A stretch of 42,394 bases of DNA from assembly GCA_016930815.1 (NCBI GenBank), contig JAFGFZ010000345.1, positions 1-42,394 on the forward strand, given 5' to 3'. Numbering within the stretch: position 1 is the stretch's first letter; every line of letters begins with the position of its first letter. This document shows, one piece after another, positions 1 to 8,500 of the stretch. Both the position numbers and the translations under genes were made by a program. Source of the stretch: Pirellulales bacterium (lineage in GTDB: Bacteria; Planctomycetota; Planctomycetia; Pirellulales; Lacipirellulaceae). Below the pieces are notes generated by a model that was not told where the DNA came from, ran no database searches, and worked only from the letters and a program-made list of their open reading frames with translations.

Positions 1-28
1 CTGACCGCCTATCGGAGGATTGACTACG

Positions 29-418
29 ATGCCGTCTCAAGAAGATATCTTCTCCAAAGTCCAGGAAGCACTCGTCGATGCTCTCGGTGTGGAATCTGAC
101 GAGGTGACTCCTGAAGCGACATTGACTGGCGATCTCGAAGCCGAGTCGATTGATTTCCTTGACATTGTATTCCGTTTGGAGAAGAGTTTTGACATTAAGA
201 TCGAACAAAGCGAACTGGTGCCCCAAGATATCTTGACCAATACGGATTATGTCCAAGACGGTCGAGTCAATGCCGAGGGCATTTCGAAGCTGAAAGAGCG
301 GATGCCATTTGCCGATCTGTCATCATTCGAAGCCGATCCTGCCGTGCAAAATCTTGGCCAGCAGCTGACTGTCCGGGACATGTGCAAATTTGTAGAGTAT
401 AAACTCTCGCTCGCATAA
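29..418 (+). CDS. acpP: Acyl carrier protein, extended form
   Basis: 129-residue acyl carrier protein, the cytosolic carrier of acyl chains on a phosphopantetheine arm. The attachment site is visible as E-S-I-D with Ser40 at the start of helix II, after the typical helix I and the GDLEAES stretch. The C-terminal helix (LTVRDMCKFVEYKL) matches the end of ACPs. Ordinary ACPs have about 78 residues; here roughly 40 extra residues lie between helix II and the last helix (about residues 65-110). Start chosen at ATG 29 because GGAGG at 14-18 is 10 bases upstream; the in-frame TTG at 20 is too close to it. It leads a same-strand row with a FabZ-like dehydratase and a ketosynthase. The symbol is by family; a specialised ACP of a secondary fatty-acid pathway is equally possible. 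Confidence 0.88.
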   Translation: MPSQEDIFSKVQEALVDALGVESDEVTPEATLTGDLEAESIDFLDIVFRLEKSFDIKIEQSELVPQDILTNTDYVQDGRVNAEGISKLKERMPFADLSSFEADPAVQNLGQQLTVRDMCKFVEYKLSLA

Positions 419-443
419 GGCAGGCAAGATTGCCGGCGGTGGA

Positions 444-480
444 CCGCGGAATGCACCCGATCGCCAATCCATTCCCGCGG
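444..480 (+). other. Intercistronic hairpin between ACP and FabZ
   Basis: CCGCGGAATG (444-453) is complementary to CATTCCCGCGG (470-480) with one bulged base and a 16-base loop. No T-run follows, so it is not a standard intrinsic terminator. It lies in the 102-base gap after the ACP gene and could stabilise the ACP message end or attenuate read-through. Seen in sequence; role inferred. Confidence 0.4.
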
Positions 481-520
481 AGTGTAATCCGCAGTTCGAA
501 ATTCCAGCAGACTGGTAGCC

Positions 521-1054
521 ATGCGTTGGTTCTGGATTGATCGCTTCACCGAGTTTGTTTCCCGCCAACGAGCGACAGCGGTCAAGGCCGTTTCGCTTTC
601 GGAGGATTTTCTACACGATCACTTTGCGAGTTACCCGATTATGCCCAATTCGCTCGTCATCGAGGGCATGGCACAGACTGGCGGGCTATTAGTGAGCGAG
701 TTTCATCGGTTCGAGGAATGGGTCGTGCTTGGTAAAGTGGCCCGGAGTCTTTTTTTTCTTCCGGCCCGTCCAGGGGATTTGCTCACTTATCGCATCACGT
801 TGGACAACGTTCGCGATGGCGGAGCCGTGGTTACGGCCACGAGCCACATCGGAGATCAGCTTCAGGCTGAGGCCGAATTATTTTTCGCCAATGTTCCGGC
901 GGAATCCGTAACTGGTCCAGAGATGCTGATTTTCGATCCACACGACTTGCTCTCCTGGTTAGAAATGGTTGGGGTATTCGATATCGGCCTCACGTCGGAT
1001 GGGACACCTCTGGCTCCATCTCAATACCATTTCGTCACGATCGGTAAGTCGTAG
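521..1054 (+). CDS. fabZ: FabZ-like 3-hydroxyacyl-ACP dehydratase (hot-dog fold)
   Basis: 177 residues, the family size for FabZ (about 150) with a longer tail. FabZ removes water from 3-hydroxyacyl-ACP to give trans-2-enoyl-ACP in the cytosol. The active-site block HFASYPIMPNSLVIEGMAQ is present, with His34 and Glu48 spaced 14 residues apart as in characterised FabZ. The usual Gly after IMP is Asn here. The last 50 or so residues (after FFANVP) are not part of the standard fold and have no motif I recognise. No strong ribosome site precedes ATG 521. Position between an ACP and a ketosynthase supports a role in the same acyl-chain elongation cycle. The symbol is a family-level assignment; a dehydratase of a dedicated lipid pathway is possible. 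Confidence 0.82.
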   Translation: MRWFWIDRFTEFVSRQRATAVKAVSLSEDFLHDHFASYPIMPNSLVIEGMAQTGGLLVSEFHRFEEWVVLGKVARSLFFLPARPGDLLTYRITLDNVRDGGAVVTATSHIGDQLQAEAELFFANVPAESVTGPEMLIFDPHDLLSWLEMVGVFDIGLTSDGTPLAPSQYHFVTIGKS

Positions 1055-1169
1055 GGCCGCTTCATGAATCCGGTCCCTTTTGAGAAACCAGATTCTTATA
1101 CCAGTTCTCGGATTCGTTCGAAGGATTATAATAACTCAATTCCTTTGGGTCTGCCGATGGAGTCCTACC

Positions 1170-2450
1170 ATGAGAAAGCGGGTTGTCGTCACGGGAATTG
1201 GATGTGTCACGCCGCTTGGCACGGATACGGATACGCTTTGGGATAACCTTATCCATGGCCGGTCGAGCGTCCGCAAGATCACCCTCTTCGATGCCACCAA
1301 TTTCCCGACTCAGATCGCGTCGGAAGTGCATGGCTGGTCGCCAGCCAATTGCGGCCTGGATCCCGAAGAATGGAATGGTCGGGGGCGGCATACCCGTTTC
1401 GCCGTAGGAGCTGCCAAACAGGCCGTCGATGATTCGGGTATCCTTAATCACGTCGCGCCAGAACGATTGGGTGTTTATTTAGGGTGTGGTGAAGGGCATC
1501 AAGACTTCATGACCTTTACCAATATGATGGTTGCTGCGCTCACAGAAGATGGATTGGATATGGATTCCTTCATTCGCGCCGGACTCGCACAACTCGATCC
1601 GATGGAGGAACTGGAGCAAGAACCTAACATGCCACCCGCTTACGTTGCCGCCATGTTCGATGCCCAAGGTCCAAACGCCAATTGCCTGACCGCATGTGCG
1701 GCGAGCAGCCAGGCGATTGGCGAAGCAGTCGAGATTCTTCGAGACGGTGATGCGGATGCGATGATCGCCGGCGGATCGCACAGTATGATCCACCCGTTCG
1801 GTGTTACCGGCTTCAACCTGTTAACTGCCCTCTCAATCCGGAACGACGAACCGGAGCGAGCATCCCGTCCATTCGATCTGCACAGGGATGGCTTCGTAAT
1901 CGGCGAGGGGGGGTCGATGATTGTACTGGAAGAGTTGGAGCATGCCAAAGCCCGAGGGGCAAACATCTACGGCGAAATTCTAGGTTATGGCACCACCGCC
2001 GACGCCTTCCGGATTACCGACACACACCCAGAAGGTCGCGGCGCCATCCGGTGTATCCAAATGGCCTTGGCCGATGCCGGTGTGAATACCGACCAGATCG
2101 ACTATATCAATGCCCATGGAACAAGTACTTCCGTGAACGACAAAGTGGAATCCCTTGCCATTCGCCATGTATTCGGTGCCGGCGCCGATACCGTCCCCGT
2201 TTCTAGCACGAAGAGCATGATGGGACACTTGATTGCTGCTGCCGGCGCAACCGAACTCATCATATGCCTTCTCACCCTCCGCAATGGCATCCTCCCCCCG
2301 ACGATTAACTACGAAACACCCGATCCCGATTGCGACCTTGACTACATTCCTAACCGGGCGCGCGAAAAGAATTGCCGAATCGCACTGAATAATAGTTTTG
2401 GATTCGGGGGGCAGAATATCTGCCTGGTTGTCGGGAAGTATACGCACTGA
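1170..2450 (+). CDS. fabF: Beta-ketoacyl-ACP synthase II (FabF-like)
   Basis: 426 residues, thiolase-fold condensing enzyme that extends acyl-ACP with malonyl-ACP. The Cys-His-His triad is visible: Cys176 in TACAASS, His316 in NAHGTST and His353 in MMGHLIAAAGA; the C-terminal FGFGGQN glycine motif is also present. Start chosen at ATG 1170 (MRKRVVVTGIG), the normal N-terminus for the family, with GGAG at 1159-1162 seven bases upstream. The open frame continues 30 codons further up but without family similarity. An acidic segment around residues 115-160 (AALTEDGLDMD...) is in the region where FabF proteins vary. It follows the dehydratase by 115 bases and probably shares a transcript with it and the ACP. 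A KAS of a secondary pathway cannot be excluded. Confidence 0.88.
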   Translation: MRKRVVVTGIGCVTPLGTDTDTLWDNLIHGRSSVRKITLFDATNFPTQIASEVHGWSPANCGLDPEEWNGRGRHTRFAVGAAKQAVDDSGILNHVAPERLGVYLGCGEGHQDFMTFTNMMVAALTEDGLDMDSFIRAGLAQLDPMEELEQEPNMPPAYVAAMFDAQGPNANCLTACAASSQAIGEAVEILRDGDADAMIAGGSHSMIHPFGVTGFNLLTALSIRNDEPERASRPFDLHRDGFVIGEGGSMIVLEELEHAKARGANIYGEILGYGTTADAFRITDTHPEGRGAIRCIQMALADAGVNTDQIDYINAHGTSTSVNDKVESLAIRHVFGAGADTVPVSSTKSMMGHLIAAAGATELIICLLTLRNGILPPTINYETPDPDCDLDYIPNRAREKNCRIALNNSFGFGGQNICLVVGKYTH

Positions 2451-2500
2451 ACTCGAATCACCGGCCTGCCCGTATTTGGCCTGGTATTGTATGAGTCAGT

Positions 2501-2521
2501 CCCGCCCCAAGGGAGGGCGGG
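2501..2521 (+). terminator. GC-rich hairpin downstream of the ketosynthase
   Basis: CCCGCCC (2501-2507) pairs perfectly with GGGCGGG (2515-2521) around a 7-base loop, 50 bases after the fabF-like stop codon. It is followed by AAAATT rather than a T-run, so it is a weak terminator candidate or a message-end stabiliser. Confidence 0.35.
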
Positions 2522-2777
2522 AAAATTGCCATTCCGGATAGGCCGGGTTAAAATTTCCATATGGTACAATGTCCATCTGGCAATCCTGTACGGCAATGCG
2601 CAATTGTCAGGATTATCCCGATCCGAGGAAACATTCCGATCGCCCGCCCGTCGCATCGAGTTGCATAATCCGTTTCCCCCGAAAAATTAGGTGCAATCCC
2701 GTCCTGGCCCATGGATGGGGTCGCGGCGGGAAAATCTGATTGGAAAATCCCGGTTATTTCCCAAAGGACGCGGATAT

Positions 2778-2806
2778 TTGTTTCACGGAGCCCCCTCGAA
2801 TACAAT
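2778..2806 (+). promoter_or_regulatory. Possible sigma-70 promoter for the 2861 gene
   Basis: TTGTTT (2778-2783), a 17-base spacer and TACAAT (2801-2806). The -10 matches five of six consensus bases, the -35 only three. It lies 55 bases before ATG 2861. Prediction from sequence only. Confidence 0.35.
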
Positions 2807-2860
2807 AAACTACATGGGGCAGGCATTCTGCCAAGCCCACTTGTGTGGAGGCTGATCATC

Positions 2861-3412
2861 ATGTTGACAAGATTCACTTATTCTGCATTGGCTTTGGTAC
2901 TGGCCTTTTCTCTCGCGGAGCAAGGAAGAACCCAGGATTTTGATATCACGACAAGAGCTCCGAGCAGCTCAAGCTATCAATCCATCATCAAGGACCGTGA
3001 TCTCCCGACATACAACTTGAAGAGAACCATCGCCAACGATATCAATGCCGGCCAGGCGCTCTTCGGACGATCCATAAAGAACGTTACCGGCTCAGTAACT
3101 CCGGAGCGCGTGAATAAGCCTTTCACCTACGTAACCCAGCAACCCACCGTCAGCCCTTATCTCAATTTATTACGGGAAGATCTGACCGGTGAAGCAGCGC
3201 CCAATTACTATTCGCTGGTGAAGCCTCAGCTCGACCAGATCAACTTCAATGCGCAACAGATGCGGCAGAACCAACTCATGGCACGGCGGATCCAAGGTAT
3301 TCAGAGCCAATCGGCCTTTCCGGTCTCCGGCTCCCAGTATCTCATACCGACAGGGCATCCATTCGCCTACATGAACTACCTCCACTATTACTCCATGCCG
3401 CGCAGACGGTAG
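2861..3412 (+). CDS. Secreted protein of unknown function
   Basis: 183 residues. The N-terminus (MLTRFTYSALALVLAFSLAEQGRTQ) is a classical signal peptide: Arg at position 4, a hydrophobic core and a probable cleavage near residues 19-25. The mature part is polar, rich in Ser, Asn and Gln, with no Cys and no motif I recognise; the C-terminal half has a Q/N-rich stretch (QINFNAQQMRQNQLM) and ends in several Tyr/His and a tri-arginine. Start at ATG 2861 is well supported: GGAGG at 2847-2851 lies nine bases upstream. The gene is 14 bases before the TIGR03790-type gene, so the two are probably cotranscribed and both exported. Function unknown. Confidence 0.8.
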   Translation: MLTRFTYSALALVLAFSLAEQGRTQDFDITTRAPSSSSYQSIIKDRDLPTYNLKRTIANDINAGQALFGRSIKNVTGSVTPERVNKPFTYVTQQPTVSPYLNLLREDLTGEAAPNYYSLVKPQLDQINFNAQQMRQNQLMARRIQGIQSQSAFPVSGSQYLIPTGHPFAYMNYLHYYSMPRRR

Positions 3413-3426
3413 TATCCACATCCGGC

Positions 3427-5199
3427 ATGATTGTTTTTCACAATCCGAGAATTCGCCGTTTTGCATGGATTGGCGCGCCAGTTCCTTGGATCATTGCGTG
3501 GCTCCTGTGCCTTAGCCACATGAGTTATGTCCGGGCCGGAGGTGGCCCGGAAAATGTCCTTGTCGTCGTCAATCGCCGCAGTGAATCCTCCAAGACCATC
3601 GCCAACCATTACATCTTTTGGCGCCGCATTCCAGCAATCAATGTGGTCCATATCGACTGGAACGGGGATATCGAAAGTTGCTCGGCCGATCAATTTCGGA
3701 ATAATCTCTGGCAGCCGATCCGAGATGCCATGGAGCTTCGTGGCATCGAGCAGCAGATTGACTACATCGTCTATTCCAGCGATTTTCCATGGCGGATCAA
3801 TTTCACCCACGACTTTCAGGATCCGAAGCCACCTCAACAATGCACTCCGTGGTTATCGATCACCGGGGCGACCTATTTATGGAAATACGCCGTTTCCAAG
3901 GATCCCAAACTCCTGAAATTGGACAGCAATCACTACCTCCCAAATTCTCGAATCTTATTTGATCCGGGAAAAAAAGCCACTGTCGCGACACCTTCCCAAG
4001 GATTTCGGAGTTTTTACACATGGGAACCGGGTGGTAAGCGGGTGAAGGCGGGTGGAGCCAGTTATTACCTCTCCACCATGCTGGCTGTCACCTCGGGGCG
4101 CGGGACGCGCGTCGATGAATCACTCAAGTATCTCGGCCAATCCATCCGAGCCGACCAGATACGCCCGCGCGGGACGATCTACCTGATGCAACGAAATGAG
4201 ATCCGTTCCAAAGTACGCCATGACCGGTTTCAAGCGACGGTTGACGAATTGGGGTCCTTGGGCATTCGGGCAGAAATCCTTAATGGAACATTACCGGCTG
4301 GCAAAGAGGACATCGCCGGACTGATGTTGGGGGCTGCCACGTTCGACCTCGATCAAGCCAAGGTAAAAATTCTTCCTGGAGCCATCTGTGACCATCTGAC
4401 TAGTTTTGGTGGCATCCTGTTGAAAGATGCCAACCAAACGCCGCTCACTGAGTTTCTGCGCCATGGAGCTGCCGGTGCGAGTGGCACGGTTGTCGAACCC
4501 TTAGCAATCTGGCAAAAATTTCCACTTCCTTCCATCCACGTGCATTATGCCCATGGATGCAGCCTGGCTGAATCTTTTTACCAATCGGTCGCCGCGCCAT
4601 TCCAGCTTCTCATTGTTGGCGATCCACTCTGCCAACCGTGGGCGGACTTATCGTCGGTTGCCGTTACGGCCGACGGCATTGAGCCGGAGCAGACGGTGGA
4701 AGGTGTGATATCTTTCCGGCCAAATGCCCGGTTTCCAAAAGCTACCCCCCCGATGTATTTTGATCTGTTCTTCGACGGGAAACGCACCAGACGAATCCCA
4801 CCGGGCCAGCAAATCAATCTCGACACACGAATTTTGGCGGATGGATTTCACGAACTGCGGATCGTTGCCGTGGAAGCGAGCCTGATCGAGCGTCAGGGGC
4901 GTTTCATTGTTCCGGTGCATGTGGACAACCATGGCCATCGGATGGAATTCACTATCACACCGCGTGGTCGCGCATCCCCAGACACAACATTAACATTATC
5001 GGCTCAGGCTGAGGGAGCCGAGTCCATTGTATTCACGCATCACCAGCGTGTCCTGGGCAAGATCACAGGCAGTCAGGGTACGATCCAGGTCGAAGCGGCC
5101 GAGCTCGGTCCAGGTCCCAGTGAACTATATGCCACGGCGATTGGATCCCATTCTGTCGCGGCCAAACCACTCCAAATCCTCGTCATTCCGGACGGATGA
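3427..5199 (+). CDS. TIGR03790-family secreted protein
   Basis: 590 residues. After an N-terminal hydrophobic signal segment (about residues 10-37) comes PENVLVVVNRRSESSKTIANHY, the start signature of the TIGR03790 family, proteins of uncharacterised function common in planctomycetes and some other bacteria. The next blocks (FWRRIPAINVVHIDW, DYIVYSSDFPWRI, GASGTVVEPL) also fit. The C-terminal third (about residues 415-590) looks beta-rich, with repeated short strands such as SLIERQGRFIVPVHV and TLTLSAQAEGAESIVF, resembling Ig-like or carbohydrate-binding modules; this is inference. Likely periplasmic or surface. It follows the small secreted protein gene by 14 bases. Family assignment is from memory of the motif; no enzyme activity can be claimed. 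Confidence 0.75.
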   Translation: MIVFHNPRIRRFAWIGAPVPWIIAWLLCLSHMSYVRAGGGPENVLVVVNRRSESSKTIANHYIFWRRIPAINVVHIDWNGDIESCSADQFRNNLWQPIRDAMELRGIEQQIDYIVYSSDFPWRINFTHDFQDPKPPQQCTPWLSITGATYLWKYAVSKDPKLLKLDSNHYLPNSRILFDPGKKATVATPSQGFRSFYTWEPGGKRVKAGGASYYLSTMLAVTSGRGTRVDESLKYLGQSIRADQIRPRGTIYLMQRNEIRSKVRHDRFQATVDELGSLGIRAEILNGTLPAGKEDIAGLMLGAATFDLDQAKVKILPGAICDHLTSFGGILLKDANQTPLTEFLRHGAAGASGTVVEPLAIWQKFPLPSIHVHYAHGCSLAESFYQSVAAPFQLLIVGDPLCQPWADLSSVAVTADGIEPEQTVEGVISFRPNARFPKATPPMYFDLFFDGKRTRRIPPGQQINLDTRILADGFHELRIVAVEASLIERQGRFIVPVHVDNHGHRMEFTITPRGRASPDTTLTLSAQAEGAESIVFTHHQRVLGKITGSQGTIQVEAAELGPGPSELYATAIGSHSVAAKPLQILVIPDG

Positions 5200-5579
5200 C
5201 AACGATGACGGATGGCACGCATTATACCGATTACGCAGGCCGTTTGACGACAAAAGGGCCCCTTCAGATTGACACAGATCTTATGAGGGATACGATGTAA
5301 TTGAAATGATCCGCATTGCCCATTCGAAGCCCTCGTGGACTGCCACAGATCGGCCACTGGTTCAGCCGGAACCTTCTGATCGGTTGATGGCCTAGGATAT
5401 TCTGGCTTATGGCCTCTCGGCTACCCCTTATTGGGGTACCCTTTCCATAGGAATTATCGGGCGACGAAAAGGGGATACCGAATCCTATCGTGACTTTCCA
5501 TATGCTATCGACCTAGCTGAAAGACGCCCGGACTTTATTGAAAACATCAAAATACTCACGAACAAACAGGTAAATTGTC
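5200..5579. other. Gene-free leader region before the large TPR gene
   Basis: 380 bases without a supported gene. It holds a promoter candidate at 5269-5296 and a small hairpin, TACCCC (5422-5427) with GGGGTA (5433-5438) around TTATT. The hairpin has no T-run. If the promoter is used, the TPR message has a leader of about 275 bases. Confidence 0.5.
5269..5296 (+). promoter_or_regulatory. Possible sigma-70 promoter upstream of the TPR gene
   Basis: Perfect TTGACA (5269-5274), 16-base spacer and TACGAT (5291-5296, four of six). Orientation and position fit the 5580 gene. Sequence prediction only. Confidence 0.4.
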
Positions 5580-8500
5580 ATGGCACGCCGTCGGCTTAAT
5601 ACGAAATTCCTAATCATTCTCTTGGTGATCGTCATTGCGGGTGTTGCTGGCGCGATTGGGGTACGCGAGTACCAGATCAGACGCAATGCCCCGGTGTTTT
5701 TGGAACGGGCGAAAGCTTGTATCGAGGAGGGTGATCTGCGGAAAGCTCGCGAGAATCTGATCAACTATTTGGGACACCGTCCTGATGATGATACCGCCCG
5801 GACGCTTCTCGCCAATACATGCCTTGATGTTACGGATCAGACTGATGCCGACCAACAAGATTACGCTTATGCGTTTAAGATTCTCCCAGAAGCCGTTCGT
5901 CGAATGCCCGAAAATGATGAGGTGCGCTACCGTTATGCCACATTCATGATGAGACCAACGATCGCGCGATACCCGGAAGCATTGCGTCAATTGGAAATTC
6001 TGAGCAAGAAAGATTCAAAAAACACCGATTACCAGGTCAATAAACTGCGCTGCCTCATACGGTTAGAGAATTATGATGGCGAAGACGGAGCTATTTCTTA
6101 CGGTTACCAATTGATCGGTTACGACGAGGCAAAAAATGCATTCGATCCATCGAAGGGAACTGCCGCCAGCCGAGTGGAAGTCTATTCGATGCTTGCCAAT
6201 TTGATGGTTGGTGTTCAACGGAAACCAGAACATGGGGAAGAAATTATTAACCAGATGGTCAAGGCGAATCCGAAAGACGAGGTCGCATATTTAAGTCGCT
6301 GCCACTTCTTCCTCGATTCAGCCAGGAGGGCTGAGGAAAAGAAAGATACGGAACTCGCCCAAGAAAAAAAAGAGGCCGCCAGGTCAGATATTGACAAGGC
6401 CCTTGAATTGAATCCGACCAACGCAGATGTCCTTCTCACTGCCGGCCAGATAGCGGAAGAAGACAAGGATTTCGACCGTGCTCGCCAGATGTATGAACGC
6501 GGCATTGAAAATCACCCGAAGGAATCGCGGTTTTACGATTCCTATGCGATTCTTGAGAACCAACAGAATAATTATAGCGCAGCCATCGCTAAATTCGATG
6601 AAGGCATTGCAGCCTTAGAAATTCCTATTGATCTTATGATCAAAAAAGCGTTGATTCAAGGAGCCAACGGCGATGTTGAGGGAATGCGTGAAACCCAGAA
6701 GACTTTGTTGACCTCCTACATCCTGCCCCAAGATATCAAGGACTTTGTCGAGGCCAATGCGCTCTTCGCCGAAAAGAAATGGACATCCGCCGCAAAAATA
6801 TTGGAGAATCTGCGTACCAGACTCGAGGGTAACAGACCGGGCCTCTTCCGATCTGTCGACGTCAATCTAGGCAAATGCTACGAATTCCTGGGAAAGTATG
6901 AGCAAGCTCTGAATTCGTACGACTTGGCTTTGAAATCGAATCCCGACAATCGAGATCTGCGTCTGCTAGCCGATCGCATGCGAGTCAAACTGGGCCGAGC
7001 GAGCACATCGTCTCAACTAGGTCTAGGGGATCTGACAAACGCCGAATTGTCCAAACCGGAAGCAGAGCGGAATTGGTCCAAAGTCGATCAGTTGATCGAG
7101 CAGACAATCAAAAAACAGAATTTGGATTCAGCGAACACCAAGTTATTGCAGGCGGAAGCTCTCACACTTCGCGGAGAATACGCCAAAGCAGAAAAACTTA
7201 TCCGCGAAGCCAATGCAGAAAAGCCAGATGACCTGACCGTGTGGAATGCGGCCTTCCGATTGACCATTCGAAATCCAGATGGTGGCCCTGAGAAAGCACT
7301 GAAGATTCACGAGAATATTGTCAAGAAATTCGGGGATTCGCCATCACTGCGAGAGTGGAAAGCACGGGCCTATCTACTACTCGGTGGTGATGATATGCAG
7401 GCCAATCTCGAACAGCTAACTCAAGGAATCGACGATTGGCCAAACTATGATCAGGTGCTTCTTTGGAAGTTCCTCGGAAATCTGTATATGCAAGTTGGTA
7501 TGACCGATAACGCTCAGAAGTGCATGAAACAAGCGTCCATCCTGTCTCCCGAAGATCTCGAGACCCGAGTATCCCTATTCGAAATTGCCCTTATTCAACT
7601 TGACGAAGAAGCCATCAAGGAAGCTCAAGAGGAAATCCTGAAAGCGGTGAAAGATAAGAACGATAGTACCTATCTTTTTACTGAAGCAGCTAAAATCCTC
7701 GCACTGACTCAAAACACGAGTCCAGATTCCCCTGACATAGAAACGGCTCGCCAACTCATCGAAAAGGCACTTCTCGACCGCCCGGAATGGCATCTATTGT
7801 ATCGCCTGAAAGCCCGAATTGCATCTCTTCAGGGGCGCGAGGATGATGCGATTGATGCCTATGAACGCGCGGCGAACCTAGGACCACCCCATCCTTCGGC
7901 GGTTCTCAACCATGCGAATCTCCTCTATAACCGCGGCCGCTTGCGCGAAGCAGCCTTTGTCATCAATCAAATCGACAAGGAATTACGGATCAAGGTCCTC
8001 GGACGCCTGAATGCTGAAATCATGTACCAGACAGGTAATATTCCCGAAGCGATCGAAACGGCAGATGCCCTGATCAAGGCCCATCCGGAAAATCCAGGCA
8101 TCTATCTCTGGTATGGCCAATTGTTGCTGCGCATGGATGAGCTTCAAGCGTCCGATGAACACCACTCTAAGGCCGAGGAGATGCTTTCTAAAGCAGTTCA
8201 ACTGGAACCTCAATCACCCCATGTCTGGCTTGCATGGATTTCGCATCTTATCAACTCCAAACGCCGCGCCGATGCCGAACAGGCATTACGCGAAGCACAA
8301 CTCGCATTACCCGCCGATACCCTGCCAATCGTGGTTGCCCGTTGCAATGAAATCTTGGGCCGATGGCACGATGCCGAAAGTTATTACCTGGCCGCATACA
8401 AAAATGATCTGGATAATTCACGGATGGCCCGATCCGTGGCTGCCTTCTACCTGGGGCCAGGATACCGCCGGGCAGATCGGATCACCAAAGCAACTCCTTA

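Larger units (their letters stand above)
2451..2860. other. Gene-free stretch with one GC hairpin and a possible promoter
   Basis: 410 bases between the ketosynthase and the next secreted-protein gene. I see a 7-bp GC hairpin (2501-2521) and a possible promoter (2778-2806), listed separately. Open frames across it have no family similarity or convincing ribosome site and are not called. Confidence 0.5.
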
